DNA of 64,000 bases, taken from contig NZ_JAHTBL010000001.1 in NCBI RefSeq assembly GCF_020177595.1, forward strand, positions 124,001-188,000. Direction: 5' to 3'. The notes beneath the pieces were generated by a model. The model ran no database searches and was not told the DNA's origin. It worked only from the letters and a program-made list of their open reading frames with translations. Positions 27,208-36,415 of the stretch are shown one piece after another (position 1 is the stretch's first letter; every line of letters begins with the position of its first letter). Origin of the DNA: Cognatishimia sp. MH4019 (GTDB taxonomy: Bacteria > Pseudomonadota > Alphaproteobacteria > Rhodobacterales > Rhodobacteraceae). Position numbers and translations under genes: made by a program.

Positions 27208-29766
27208 TTAGCCTTTTGCGTCACGGATACGTGTCAGCATTTCGGTGCTGTCGCGCGACAGACCCTCTTGCGCCAGGATGCGGTCGATCTGAGCCAAGAT
27301 CTTGGCTTGCCGGTCTTCGTCATAGCGCGGCCAAGTCTCGAACGCGGAACACATGCGGGCCGTGGTTTGCGGGTTCAGGGGATCAAGTTTGATCAGCCAA
27401 TCCGCCAGCACCCGGTAACCTTCGCCAGAGGCATGATGAAAACCCGCAGGTGTCATCGCCAGCGCGCCGAGGGTGGCGCGGAAGCGGTTGGGGTTTTGCA
27501 TCGTGAAATCAGGATGTTGCGTGAGTTTCTCGGCCACTTGCGCCACATCGCGCGGTGCGGCAAGAGCCACCTGAAGCCCGAACCATTTGTCGATGACCAG
27601 ACGGTCCTCGCGCCATTGATTGTAGAAATCCGCGACCGCGCCGTCGCCTTTGCCAGCCTTGATCAGGCAGGCCAGCGCGGCAAGCTGTTGGGTCATGTTG
27701 GTGGCTGCCTCGTATTGCGCGCCCGCCTGCACACCGCCGTCGATGCGGGTGAGGTAGGATAGCGCCGCGTTCGCCAATGCGCGCTTGCCGGATTGTTCGG
27801 CGTTGGGGGCGTATGCATCTGCGATTTGGTGCGCGGCATAGAGGCGCGGAAGTGTGTCTTGCAGGTGCTCGGCAATCATCTGGCGCAGGGTTTGCGCGGC
27901 GTCATAGATCGCCTCTGGATCGGGCGTTTCGCCCGCATCTACAAGGGCTTGTGCAATTTCATCTTGACTGGGAAGGCCAAGGCAAAGCGCACGGAACGCC
28001 GGATCGCGGGCCTCGTCGCGGGCCATTGTGGCCAGCGCGTCAAGATAGGCGGTTTGCGGGGGCGTGCCGTCGCGGACCATTGCCAGCAGCGTATCGCGGG
28101 CCAGCGCGCGCCCGGCTTCCCATGCGTTGAACGGGTCGGTGTCATGGGCCAGCAGGAAGGCGCGCTCGGACGCGGTTGTGTCGCGCGTCAGGATGACGGG
28201 CGCCGAAAAGCCGCGCAGGATCGAAGGAATTGGCTTGGCGGTCAGCCCGTCGAAGGTGAAACTTTGGCTCGCCTCTGTCATCTCTAGGATGGTCGTGGGC
28301 ACGATCTCGGTGCCGTCTTCGGCCAGCAGGCCGACTGCGATGGGCAACACTTGGGGCTGCTTGTCGTCCTGTCCGGGGGTGGGCGGCGTGGTCTGTGTGA
28401 ATCTGAGCGTATAAGTGCCATCGGCAAAGCTGTCGGTGACGCTCAGGCGGGGCGTTCCTGCCTGCGCATACCAGCGCTTGAACTGGCTCAGATCGCGGCC
28501 TGTGGTGTCTTCGAACACCTGCAACCAATCCTCGATCGTGCAGGCCTGACCGTCATGGCGGTCGAAATAGAGATCACAGCCTTTGCGATACGCCTCGGCC
28601 CCGATGAGGGTGCGCAGCATGCGGATCACCTCGGCGCCTTTCTCATAGACGGTGGCGGTATAGAAATTGTTGATCTCGACGAAACTTTCAGGGCGCACGG
28701 GATGGGCCAGCGGGCCGTTATCCTCGCGGAATTGGCGGCCGCGTAGGGCGATCACGTCGCTGATGCGCGCGACCGCTTCCGAGCGCATGTCGGCGGTGAA
28801 TTGTTGGTCCCGAAAGACGGTCAAACCTTCCTTGAGGCACAGCTGAAACCAGTCGCGGCATGTGATGCGGTTGCCGGTCCAATTGTGAAAATACTCATGG
28901 GCGATGATTGCCTCAATACGTTCGAAATTCGCATCAGTAGAGGTCTCAGGCGATGCGAGAACGGCAGAAGAGTTGAAAATGTTCAAGCCTTTGTTCTCCA
29001 TCGCGCCCATGTTGAAGTCGTCAACAGCCACGATATTGAAGAGATCAAGGTCGTATTCGCGTCCGTATGCCTGTTCATCCCAGCGCATGGATTGCTTCAG
29101 CGCCTCCATCCCGAACGCGCACTTTCCGATGTCGTTTTTACGGACGTAGATGTTCAGATCAACGTCGCGACCCGAGGCTGTGGTGAAGCTGCCCGAATGG
29201 GCAACCAGATCGCCCGCAACAAGCGCGAACAGATAGGCCGGTTTCGGCCACGGGTCGTGCCATTCGGCCCAGCCGTCACCTGTGGCGGTGGGGTTACCGT
29301 TGGACAGCATCACGGGCAGGTCGCCTTCGATCCGGACGGTGAAAACGGACATGACATCGGGGCGGTCAGGGTAGTAGGTGATCTTGCGAAACCCCTCGGC
29401 CTCGCACTGTGTGCAATACATGCCGTTCGACATGTAAAGCCCTTCGAGCGCGGTGTTCGTCTCGGGGCTGATCTCGACCTCGGCCTCCCATGTAAAGGGC
29501 GCGTCGGGGGCGTCGCAGCGCAGGCCATCGTCGGACAGAACCGGCGCAACCTCGGCCCCGTCGATCTTGGCCCATTTCAGGTCCAGTTGTTCGCCATGCA
29601 GAAAGAACTCGCGCGATGCGGCCTCGGGATTGGGCGCAAATCGGATGTGGCTGATGACGCGGGTGGAGGTCGGCGCGAGGCGGAAGGTCAGGTGGACCTC
29701 TTCGACCAGATAGGCGGGGGGCGTGTAATCGGACAGATAGATCGTCTGGGGGGCGGCGTCGCGCAT
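27208..29766 (-). CDS. pepN: Aminopeptidase N (M1 family)
   Basis: PepN is a zinc aminopeptidase that removes N-terminal residues from peptides in the cytoplasm. The 852-aa protein is close to the 870 aa of Escherichia coli. The GAMENKGLNIFN substrate-binding motif and the zinc motif HEYFHNWTGNR, with its downstream Glu in CLKEGLTVFRD, are intact. The C-terminal part is the usual helical domain (AGTPRLSV...). The start at 29766 follows AAGGAGACACCC; the frame is open a further 112 codons upstream, across the divergent promoter and VOC gene, which is a shadow. Confidence 0.96.
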   Translation of the reverse strand: MRDAAPQTIYLSDYTPPAYLVEEVHLTFRLAPTSTRVISHIRFAPNPEAASREFFLHGEQLDLKWAKIDGAEVAPVLSDDGLRCDAPDAPFTWEAEVEISPETNTALEGLYMSNGMYCTQCEAEGFRKITYYPDRPDVMSVFTVRIEGDLPVMLSNGNPTATGDGWAEWHDPWPKPAYLFALVAGDLVAHSGSFTTASGRDVDLNIYVRKNDIGKCAFGMEALKQSMRWDEQAYGREYDLDLFNIVAVDDFNMGAMENKGLNIFNSSAVLASPETSTDANFERIEAIIAHEYFHNWTGNRITCRDWFQLCLKEGLTVFRDQQFTADMRSEAVARISDVIALRGRQFREDNGPLAHPVRPESFVEINNFYTATVYEKGAEVIRMLRTLIGAEAYRKGCDLYFDRHDGQACTIEDWLQVFEDTTGRDLSQFKRWYAQAGTPRLSVTDSFADGTYTLRFTQTTPPTPGQDDKQPQVLPIAVGLLAEDGTEIVPTTILEMTEASQSFTFDGLTAKPIPSILRGFSAPVILTRDTTASERAFLLAHDTDPFNAWEAGRALARDTLLAMVRDGTPPQTAYLDALATMARDEARDPAFRALCLGLPSQDEIAQALVDAGETPDPEAIYDAAQTLRQMIAEHLQDTLPRLYAAHQIADAYAPNAEQSGKRALANAALSYLTRIDGGVQAGAQYEAATNMTQQLAALACLIKAGKGDGAVADFYNQWREDRLVIDKWFGLQVALAAPRDVAQVAEKLTQHPDFTMQNPNRFRATLGALAMTPAGFHHASGEGYRVLADWLIKLDPLNPQTTARMCSAFETWPRYDEDRQAKILAQIDRILAQEGLSRDSTEMLTRIRDAKG

Positions 29767-29824
29767 GGGTGTCTCCTTGGTTAATGGGAAGGGTAGCGGC
29801 GCAGGGTCCGGCTGCAAGGCGAAA

Positions 29825-29850
29825 CCTCCTGACACCACGCTGTCAGGAGG
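29825..29850. promoter_or_regulatory. Perfect 10-bp inverted repeat, candidate WYL-regulator operator
   Basis: Arms CCTCCTGACA (29825-29834) and TGTCAGGAGG (29841-29850) with a 6-base centre. It lies 39 bases before the VOC start and 58 bases before the pepN start, in their shared divergent promoter region. The VOC gene is coupled to a WYL-type regulator gene, so autoregulation through this site is plausible. Confidence 0.65.
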
Positions 29851-29889
29851 GGTGTGCCAGAAGGGGACATCTGATAAAGGAGAGATGAA

Positions 29890-30255
29890 ATGAGCTATAC
29901 CCCCGCAAACCCCGTCGTCTGGACCGAAATCCCGGTGCGTGATCTGGAGAAAGCCTCGACGTTCTATGCCGCCGTGACCGGCATGGAGATGCAGTTGAAC
30001 AAGGACGGGCCGCAGCCGATTGTGTTTTTTAACGCCGATAAGGGGGTGTCCGGGCATCTCTATGAAGGGGCACCCGCGACGAAAGGTGGCCCGACCGTGC
30101 ATCTGGCTGCTGAAGGCACAGTTGAGCAGATGAAAGCCCGCGTTTGGGATGCGGGAGGGAAGGTTGTCTCGGACCCGATCTCGATCCCGGCGGGGCAGTT
30201 CATCTATTGCCTTGATCTGGACGGCAACTCTTTCGGCCTGTTCGAGGTCGCCTGA
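29890..30255 (+). CDS. VOC (glyoxalase/bleomycin-resistance fold) family protein
   Basis: A 121-aa protein with the paired beta-alpha-beta-beta-beta modules of the vicinal oxygen chelate fold. It opens NPVVWTEIPVRDLEKASTFYAAVTGMEM and closes YCLDLDGNSFGLFEVA, where the Glu near the end is the usual metal-ligand position. The substrate is unknown. The start has AAAGGAGAGATGAA before it. The stop shares a base with the start of the WYL regulator (TGATG), so the two proteins are made together. Confidence 0.9.
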   Translation: MSYTPANPVVWTEIPVRDLEKASTFYAAVTGMEMQLNKDGPQPIVFFNADKGVSGHLYEGAPATKGGPTVHLAAEGTVEQMKARVWDAGGKVVSDPISIPAGQFIYCLDLDGNSFGLFEVA

Positions 30256-30968
30256 TGCGCCGCGCCGACCGTCTGTTTCAGATCGTACAATATCTGCGGG
30301 GCGGTCGGCTGACCACGGCGGCGCAGTTGTCAGAAAAGCTGGAGGTCAGCGAGCGCACGATCTACCGCGATATCGCTGATCTGCAATCCACGGGCGTGCC
30401 GATCGATGGCGAGGCGGGCGTGGGGTATGTGATGGCCGAGGGCTACGACATCCCGCCGCTGATGTTCACCAGCGCCGAGATTACGGCGTTGGTTGCTGGT
30501 GCACGCTTGATCCGCGCTTGGGGCGGGTCCGAGATGGCGGCGGCGGCGGAAGAGGCGTTGATCAAGGTCGATGCGGTGCTGCCAGAGGAGGCACGGGCGA
30601 AGGCGCGTGCGGTGTCGATCCATTCGCTAGGTGTGCAGATGGACGACGCGCTGCGGTTGCGATTGGATGAGATTGTGGCGGCGGTGGATCGCTCGGAGCG
30701 GTTGGAGTTTGCCTATCGGGACAAGGACGGGGTGGCGACGTCTCGCGTGATCCGGCCCTTGGGGCAGTGGTTCTTTGCAGGCGTCTGGACATGTGTCGGA
30801 TGGTGCGAATTGCGCGAGGATTTCCGCATGTTTCGGATCGACCGGATGGCAGACTTGTCTGTTGGTGCCGCGTTCAAACCCGAGCGCGGCAAGACGCTTC
30901 GGGATTTTTATCGGACTGAGGATGCTGGCGGCAGGTGCATGCCGGGGGGTGGTGGTCTGCTGGGCTGA
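30255..30968 (+). CDS. YafY-type transcriptional regulator (HTH-11 plus WYL domain)
   Basis: A 237-aa regulator. The N-terminal winged helix covers about 6-60 (LFQIVQYLRGGRLTTAAQLS, VSERTIYRDIADLQSTGVPI). The WYL region is at about 135-215 (SERLEFAYRDKDGVATSRVIRPLGQWFFAGVWTCVGWCELR...FRMFRIDRM). WYL domains sense small ligands. It is translationally coupled to the VOC protein and probably binds the inverted repeat upstream of that gene. The last 20 residues are Gly-rich and poorly conserved in character. Confidence 0.92.
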   Translation: MRRADRLFQIVQYLRGGRLTTAAQLSEKLEVSERTIYRDIADLQSTGVPIDGEAGVGYVMAEGYDIPPLMFTSAEITALVAGARLIRAWGGSEMAAAAEEALIKVDAVLPEEARAKARAVSIHSLGVQMDDALRLRLDEIVAAVDRSERLEFAYRDKDGVATSRVIRPLGQWFFAGVWTCVGWCELREDFRMFRIDRMADLSVGAAFKPERGKTLRDFYRTEDAGGRCMPGGGGLLG

Positions 30969-30980
30969 TCTGCCTTCCGC

Positions 30981-31008
30981 CAGGATATTTTTGCCAGAAT
31001 GAAACAGC
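30981..31008 (+). repeat. Dispersed 3'-end element, copy 2
   Basis: CAGGATATTTTTGCCAGAATG then AAACAGC, 12 bases after the WYL regulator stop and reading in the same direction. The stem in front of it is poor compared with copies 1, 3 and 5. It also lies in the leader of the photolyase gene. Confidence 0.6.
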
Positions 31009-31025
31009 GGTTTATCTGATGTTTC

Positions 31026-32546
31026 ATGACGACACTTGTTTGGTTCAAACGCGATTTGCGGACCACCGATCATGCGGTGCTGGCGGAAGCTGCAGCGCGC
31101 GGACCGGTGTTGCCGCTCTATATTGTCGAACCGGAGTTATGGGCGCTGCCTGATGCAAGCGGGCGGCAATGGGCGTTTGTGGCAGAATGTTTGGAGGCGT
31201 TGCAGCAGGAACTGGCCGCGTTGGGCATGCCGCTGGTTGTGCGGATCGGCGACGCGGTGGAGGTGCTGTCGGAGCTGGTCCCCACGCAGAATATCGATCT
31301 GATCCTGAGCCATGAAGAGACCGGGAACGCCTGGACATATGCGCGGGATTTGCGTGTGGCGGAATGGGCGCGTTCGGCGGGGGTGACCTGGCGCGAGACG
31401 CAGAGTGCGGGCGTCGTGCGGCGGTTGAAAACCCGCGATGGCTGGGCCGCCCGGCGTGAGGCGCGGATGCGGCAGCCGCAGGTTGAGGCACCTGCGGTGT
31501 TGGCCCCTTTGGCGATTGAGGCAGGGACCATCCCGTCTGCGAAGGATCTGAAATTAAGCGATCAGTGCCCGGAGCGCCAGAAGGGCGGGCGGAACGAGGC
31601 TCTGTCTTTGTTGGGGTCGTTTCTGACATCGCGCGGGCAGACGTACCGCAAGGCGATGTCTTCGCCCTTGGACGGGGAATGGGCCTGTTCGCGGCTGTCG
31701 CCTCATCTGGCATTCGGGACGCTGTCGTCGCGCGAGGCGGTGCAAGCGTCGGCCGCGCGCAAAGCGGAGGTTAAGGGCACGCGCGCGGGTTGGACGGGGG
31801 CGATGCAGTCATTTCAGGCGCGGCTCGCGTGGCGGGATCACTTTATGCAGAAGCTGGAAGATGAGCCGAGGATCGAGACGCATGCGCTTCATTCTGCTTA
31901 CGAAACGCTGAGGCCTCGGGAACCGGATCCCGTGCGGCTCGCGGCGTGGGAGGCGGGGGAAACAGGGTTGCCTTTCGTGGATGCCTGCATGCGTTACCTC
32001 ACGGCGACAGGGTGGCTGAACTTTCGCATGCGTTCGATGCTGATGGCGGTGGCAAGCTATCATTTGTGGCTTGATTGGCGGGCGACCGGAGCGGTGTTGG
32101 CACGCAGATTTACGGATTATGAGCCGGGGATTCACTGGTCACAAAGCCAGATGCAATCCGGCACGACCGGGATGAACACCGTGCGGATCTATAACCCGGT
32201 CAAGCAGGGGCATGATCAGGATCCAACAGGGGTGTTCACGCGGCGCTGGGTGCCGGAACTGAACGCTGTTCCGGGCGAGTTTCTACAAGAGCCTTGGCGC
32301 TGGGACGAGGCAGGCTCGATCCTTGGACGCGGCTATCCGGAGCCGGTTGTGGATGTGAAAGCCGCCGCGAAAGTGGCGCGCGAAAAGGTGTGGGCGGTGC
32401 GCAGGGGCGATGCGTTCCGCACGGAGGCGGCGGAGGTTGTGCGCAAACATGCCTCGCGCAAGGACGGGCCGCGGCATTTCGTAAATGACCGAGAGCCGAA
32501 GCGGACGCGGCGCAAGCCCAATTCTCAGTTGAGCCTTGATCTGTAA
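31026..32546 (+). CDS. Photolyase/cryptochrome family flavoprotein
   Basis: A 506-aa member of the DNA photolyase/cryptochrome superfamily. The N-terminal antenna-binding alpha/beta domain opens [20 protein letters not shown]. The C-terminal FAD domain has [52 protein letters not shown] and [16 protein letters not shown]. The last 70 residues are basic, which could aid DNA contact. A repair photolyase and a signalling cryptochrome cannot be told apart here. It is followed 2 bases later by a DUF2256 gene. Confidence 0.9.
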   Translation: MTTLVWFKRDLRTTDHAVLAEAAARGPVLPLYIVEPELWALPDASGRQWAFVAECLEALQQELAALGMPLVVRIGDAVEVLSELVPTQNIDLILSHEETGNAWTYARDLRVAEWARSAGVTWRETQSAGVVRRLKTRDGWAARREARMRQPQVEAPAVLAPLAIEAGTIPSAKDLKLSDQCPERQKGGRNEALSLLGSFLTSRGQTYRKAMSSPLDGEWACSRLSPHLAFGTLSSREAVQASAARKAEVKGTRAGWTGAMQSFQARLAWRDHFMQKLEDEPRIETHALHSAYETLRPREPDPVRLAAWEAGETGLPFVDACMRYLTATGWLNFRMRSMLMAVASYHLWLDWRATGAVLARRFTDYEPGIHWSQSQMQSGTTGMNTVRIYNPVKQGHDQDPTGVFTRRWVPELNAVPGEFLQEPWRWDEAGSILGRGYPEPVVDVKAAAKVAREKVWAVRRGDAFRTEAAEVVRKHASRKDGPRHFVNDREPKRTRRKPNSQLSLDL

Positions 32547-32548
32547 CC

Positions 32549-32701
32549 ATGCCACGCACCCGCAAGAAATCTGATCTGCCGCAGAAAACTTGCGAAACCT
32601 GCAAACGCCCGTTTTCATGGCGTAAAAAGTGGGAAAAGGTCTGGGATGAGGTCAAATACTGCTCGGATCGGTGCCGGCGGGACCGTAAGTCAGTTAAATA
32701 A
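32549..32701 (+). CDS. DUF2256 small zinc-ribbon-like protein
   Basis: A 50-aa basic protein. Two cysteine pairs are visible, [16 protein letters not shown] and [11 protein letters not shown], with the conserved PFxWRKKWxxxWDxVKYCSxRCR pattern of DUF2256. The CxxC...CxxxC arrangement suggests zinc binding. It begins 2 bases after the photolyase stop and is surely cotranscribed with it. I recall DUF2256 genes next to photolyase/cryptochrome genes in other bacteria; the function is unknown. Confidence 0.88.
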   Translation: MPRTRKKSDLPQKTCETCKRPFSWRKKWEKVWDEVKYCSDRCRRDRKSVK

Positions 32702-32778
32702 AACTGATTTGAAGCGCAGTATTTCTATCCTGATCTGAGTGGTGCTCTTCTTGCTTAACGGTCCGCCGCGCTTTAGAA

Positions 32779-32786
32779 TGTATACA
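32779..32786. promoter_or_regulatory. TGTATACA palindrome upstream of malate synthase
   Basis: A perfect 8-base palindrome, 26 bases before the malate synthase start. Sites of this type are recognised by some GntR-family regulators, which also control glycolate/glyoxylate genes. No regulator gene is adjacent, so the assignment is weak. Confidence 0.3.
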
Positions 32787-32812
32787 GCCGTATGCCAATT
32801 CAAGAGGATCCC

Positions 32813-34987
32813 ATGGTCAATCGCGTTGAACGCGCCGGGCTTGCCGTCGCCACTGAGCTTGCCACTTTCATCGAAACCGAGGCGCTGCCGGGGACGGGTG
32901 TCTCTGTGGATCGGTTCTGGGGTGGATTTGCCGGGATTGTAAACGATCTGGGGCCGAAAAACCGCGCGCTGCTGGCGGAGCGGGCGAAGATGCAGGCGCA
33001 GATCGATGATTGGCATCGGGCGCGTATGGGCCAGCCTCATGATGCGGCGGCCTATGAGCTTTTTCTGCGCGAGATTGGGTATCTGGTGCCGGAAGGCGCT
33101 GATTTCGCGATTGAGACGACCGGCGTTGACAATGAGATCGCGACGATCCCCGGACCTCAACTGGTGGTGCCGATCCTCAATGCACGCTTTGCGTTGAACG
33201 CGGCGAATGCGCGGTGGGGATCGCTTTATGACGCGCTCTACGGCACGGATGCGCTGGGCGATCTGCCTGTCGGCAAAGGCTATGACGCAGAGCGCGGCGC
33301 GCGAGTGATCGCGTGGGCGCGCGGGCACCTGGACGACGCAGCGCCATTAGAGCAGGCGTCTTGGGCGGATGTGATCCGGCTGGATACCGTCGAAGGCGCT
33401 TTGGAGATTGTCACCAAAGACGGCATGGTAGAACTGGCGGACCCCGCGCAATATGTGGGCTACCAGACAGATAGCAGCCAAAACCTGTCGGGCGTGATCT
33501 TGCGCTGCAACGGGCTGCATTTGCAGATCGTGATCGACCCGTCGCATCGCATTGGGCAGGTCGATCCGGCAGGCATCGCGGATGTGCGTCTGGAATCGGC
33601 GATGTCCACGATCATGGACTGCGAAGACAGCGTTGCAGCGGTTGATGCCGATGACAAGGTGGTCGCCTATTCCAACTGGTTGGGCCTGATGAAAGGCAAT
33701 CTGGAAGAGACACTTGAGAAGGGTGGCAAGACAATCACCCGGCGCTTGAACGATGATCTGCGCTTTACAGCGGCGGGCGGCCAGCCGGACGCACTGAAGG
33801 GCCGTGCGCTGATGCTGGTGCGCAATGTGGGCCATCTGATGACGAACCCCGCCGTACTGGACGCCGAAGGGCGCGAGGTGGGCGAGGGGCTGATGGACGC
33901 GATGTGCACTGTGCTGATCGCGATGCATGATCTGCGCAAGGATGGCGGGATGAGGAACTCTGTCCAAGGCTCTGTTTACATTGTGAAACCCAAGATGCAC
34001 GGGCCGGTTGAAGTGGCCTTTGCAGATGAAATTTTCAGCCGGGTTGAGGCTGCGCTGGGATTGCCTGCAAACACCGTGAAAATGGGGATCATGGACGAGG
34101 AACGGCGCACCAGCGCGAACCTTGAAGAATGCATTCGCGCGGCGAAATCGCGGGTCGCGTTTATCAATACCGGCTTTCTGGATCGGACAGGTGATGAAAT
34201 CCACACCTCGATGGAAGCGGGGCCAATGCTGCCGAAAGGCGAGATGAAATCGACGCCCTGGATTGCCTCTTACGAGGATCGCAATGTCGATATCGGGTTG
34301 GCTTGCGGCTTGCAGGGCAAAGCGCAGATCGGCAAGGGGATGTGGGCGATGCCCGACCGCATGGCCGAGATGCTTGAGGCCAAGATCGATCATCCGAAGG
34401 CGGGGGCAAATTGCGCTTGGGTGCCAAGCCCAACGGCGGCCACGCTGCATGCCACGCATTATCACAAGGTCGATGTTTTCGCGGTGCAGGATGCGCTTGC
34501 CAAAGGTGGGCCGCGCGGGACGCTGGATGACTTGCTGACGATCCCTGTGATGGGCAACAGGCCTTTATCAGCGGGCGAGATCACCGCTGAGATCGAGAAT
34601 AACGCCCAAGGCATTCTTGGCTATGTTGTGCGCTGGGTGGACCACGGGGTCGGCTGCTCGAAAGTGCCGGATATCCATGACGTGGCGCTGATGGAGGATC
34701 GCGCGACCTGCCGTATCTCGGCGCAGGCACTGGCCAATTGGCTGCATCACGGGGTGATCTCCGAGGCGCAGGTCATGGACGGGATGCGTAAGATGGCGGC
34801 CGTTGTGGATCGCCAGAATGCGGATGACCCGAGCTATCGGCCAATGGCGCCGGGCTTTGAAGGAATTGCGTTTCAAGCGGCCTGCGACCTGGTCTTCAAG
34901 GGCCGCGAGCAGCCCTCCGGCTATACCGAGCCGGTGCTGCACGCGCGCCGTCTTGAGCTAAAATCCAACATGAATATCGCCGCATAA
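32813..34987 (+). CDS. glcB: Malate synthase G
   Basis: Malate synthase G condenses glyoxylate with acetyl-CoA to malate, the second step of the glyoxylate shunt and the route for glycolate-derived glyoxylate. The 724-aa monomeric G-type length is normal. Visible motifs include [61 protein letters not shown] and the C-terminal [11 protein letters not shown]. The start at 32813 is preceded by AAGAGG with a 5-base spacer; an ATG 7 codons upstream lacks one. It is followed 9 bases later by a GlcG-like gene, as glcG-glcB neighbours in Escherichia coli. Confidence 0.97.
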   Translation: MVNRVERAGLAVATELATFIETEALPGTGVSVDRFWGGFAGIVNDLGPKNRALLAERAKMQAQIDDWHRARMGQPHDAAAYELFLREIGYLVPEGADFAIETTGVDNEIATIPGPQLVVPILNARFALNAANARWGSLYDALYGTDALGDLPVGKGYDAERGARVIAWARGHLDDAAPLEQASWADVIRLDTVEGALEIVTKDGMVELADPAQYVGYQTDSSQNLSGVILRCNGLHLQIVIDPSHRIGQVDPAGIADVRLESAMSTIMDCEDSVAAVDADDKVVAYSNWLGLMKGNLEETLEKGGKTITRRLNDDLRFTAAGGQPDALKGRALMLVRNVGHLMTNPAVLDAEGREVGEGLMDAMCTVLIAMHDLRKDGGMRNSVQGSVYIVKPKMHGPVEVAFADEIFSRVEAALGLPANTVKMGIMDEERRTSANLEECIRAAKSRVAFINTGFLDRTGDEIHTSMEAGPMLPKGEMKSTPWIASYEDRNVDIGLACGLQGKAQIGKGMWAMPDRMAEMLEAKIDHPKAGANCAWVPSPTAATLHATHYHKVDVFAVQDALAKGGPRGTLDDLLTIPVMGNRPLSAGEITAEIENNAQGILGYVVRWVDHGVGCSKVPDIHDVALMEDRATCRISAQALANWLHHGVISEAQVMDGMRKMAAVVDRQNADDPSYRPMAPGFEGIAFQAACDLVFKGREQPSGYTEPVLHARRLELKSNMNIAA

Positions 34988-34996
34988 GGAACTGAT

Positions 34997-35425
34997 ATGG
35001 CTGAGATTACTTTGCGCAAAGCGCGCAGTATCATTCGTGCGACCCTCGCCAAGGGCCGCGAGCTGGACCTGAAGCCCCTGTCGGTTGTTGTGCTGGATGC
35101 AGGCGGGCATGTGAAAGCGTTCGAGCGCGAGGATAAGGCCGCGCCGGGTCGCTTTGCGATTGCCCACGGCAAAGCCTATGGCGCGATCATGCTGGGGATG
35201 GCAGGCACGGCGCAGATGGCACGGGCCGAGCAGCAGGCATACTTTATGGCGGCTGTGAATGGCGTTTATGGCGGTCAGGTTGTACCGGTGCCGGGCGGCG
35301 TGCTGGTGCGCGACAAGAAGGGTGATGTGATCGGGGCTGTCGGGGTCACGGGTGACACGTCCGATAATGATGCGGCGGCAGCGTCTCATGCCATTGAAGC
35401 GGCGGGTTTGACCGCCGAAATCTAA
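34997..35425 (+). CDS. GlcG/HbpS family heme-binding protein (DUF336)
   Basis: A 142-aa cytosolic protein of the GlcG/HbpS family. It has the PAS-like segments LKPLSVVVLDAGGHVKAFEREDKA, RFAIAHGKAYGAIMLG, YGGQVVPVPGGVLVRDKKGDVIGAVGVTG and the closing DNDAAAASHAIEAAGL. Some members bind heme or corrinoids; the role of GlcG in glycolate metabolism is not settled. An AAGGAACTGAT sequence in the 9-base gap serves as its ribosome binding site, so it shares the malate synthase transcript. Confidence 0.92.
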   Translation: MAEITLRKARSIIRATLAKGRELDLKPLSVVVLDAGGHVKAFEREDKAAPGRFAIAHGKAYGAIMLGMAGTAQMARAEQQAYFMAAVNGVYGGQVVPVPGGVLVRDKKGDVIGAVGVTGDTSDNDAAAASHAIEAAGLTAEI

Positions 35426-35521
35426 GCATTAGCGCACAAAACCAGCAAATGATGTGCGGTTTCGCGCCTTTTTATATGGGAAGCCTTGTTTTATTCAGAG
35501 GCATTCCAGAAAGAGGCAGTC

Positions 35522-36295
35522 ATGCACAGACCCATCGTCGGCATCATCGGCAATTCATATCTGATTAACGATGAATATCCTGCCCATGCGGGCGGGACGA
35601 TGAACTCGCAAGCGGTGGCGGATGTCTCTGGCGCAATGCCGCTTTTGATCCCGGCTGACCCGCGGTTCGTGTCGGTCGAGGAGTTGATGGAAAGCTGTGA
35701 CGGCTTTGTTTTTACGGGCGGTCGCCCGAACGTGCATCCTGAGCATTACGGCGAAGAGGCGACCGAAGCGCATGGCGCGTTTGATGAGGCGCGCGATGCG
35801 GTGGCCTTGCCGCTGATCCGCGCACTGGTGGAGCGTGGGCAGCCGTTTCTGGGCATTTGCCGGGGCTTTCAGGAGGTCAACGTCGCGATGGGTGGCACGC
35901 TATATCCCGAGATCCGCGATCTTCCGGGGCGCGACAATCACCGGATGCCGCCAGACGGCACCTTGGAAGAGAAGTTCGAGCTGCGTCATACGGTGACGTT
36001 TTCGGACGGGGGTGTGTTTCACCGTCTGATGGGTGCGCGAGAGGTGTTTACGAACACGCTGCACGGGCAAGGGATCAAGGCCCCCGGGACGCGGGTGGTG
36101 ATTGATGGGCATGCACCCGATGGGACGCCGGAGGCGATCTATATCGAAGGTGCGCCGGGCTTCACGCTATCGGTTCAGTGGCATCCCGAATGGAATGCGG
36201 CGAATGATCCGGTCTCACGACCGTTGTTTGAGGCGTTTGGTCGGGCGGTGCGGGCTTGGAAAGACGGTGCGCAGCCCTTGGCGTTGAGCGCCTGA
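35522..36295 (+). CDS. Gamma-glutamyl-GABA hydrolase-like class I glutamine amidotransferase (C26)
   Basis: A 257-aa hydrolase of the PuuD/peptidase C26 family. The nucleophile cysteine is in PFLGICRGFQEVNVAMGGTL, and the His-Glu partners are in FTLSVQWHPEWNA. GFVFTGGRPNVHPEHYGEE marks the N-terminal oxyanion region. Relatives cleave gamma-glutamyl-GABA in putrescine breakdown, but no other putrescine genes are here. The start at 35522 follows GAGG with good spacing; a frame extension of 12 codons upstream is less likely. Confidence 0.9.
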   Translation: MHRPIVGIIGNSYLINDEYPAHAGGTMNSQAVADVSGAMPLLIPADPRFVSVEELMESCDGFVFTGGRPNVHPEHYGEEATEAHGAFDEARDAVALPLIRALVERGQPFLGICRGFQEVNVAMGGTLYPEIRDLPGRDNHRMPPDGTLEEKFELRHTVTFSDGGVFHRLMGAREVFTNTLHGQGIKAPGTRVVIDGHAPDGTPEAIYIEGAPGFTLSVQWHPEWNAANDPVSRPLFEAFGRAVRAWKDGAQPLALSA

Positions 36296-36331
36296 TCTGA
36301 GGGATTGCGCCGCGCTTTGCGCGTCGCCCCG

Positions 36332-36378
36332 CTGGGGGTTTCACCCCCAGACCCCCAAGGTATTTATGGACAAAAGAA
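36332..36378 (+). repeat. Dispersed 3'-end element, copy 3
   Basis: Stem CTGGGGGT/ACCCCCAG (36332-36339, 36343-36350) with loop TTC, the same loop as copy 1, then ACCCCCAAGGTATTTATGG and ACAAAAGAAGGGG. It lies after the C26 hydrolase stop, between converging genes, reading with the hydrolase. Confidence 0.65.
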
Positions 36379-36415
36379 GGGGCCGCGCGGGTTTTGCACG
36401 CAGCCCCGTTTGGTT

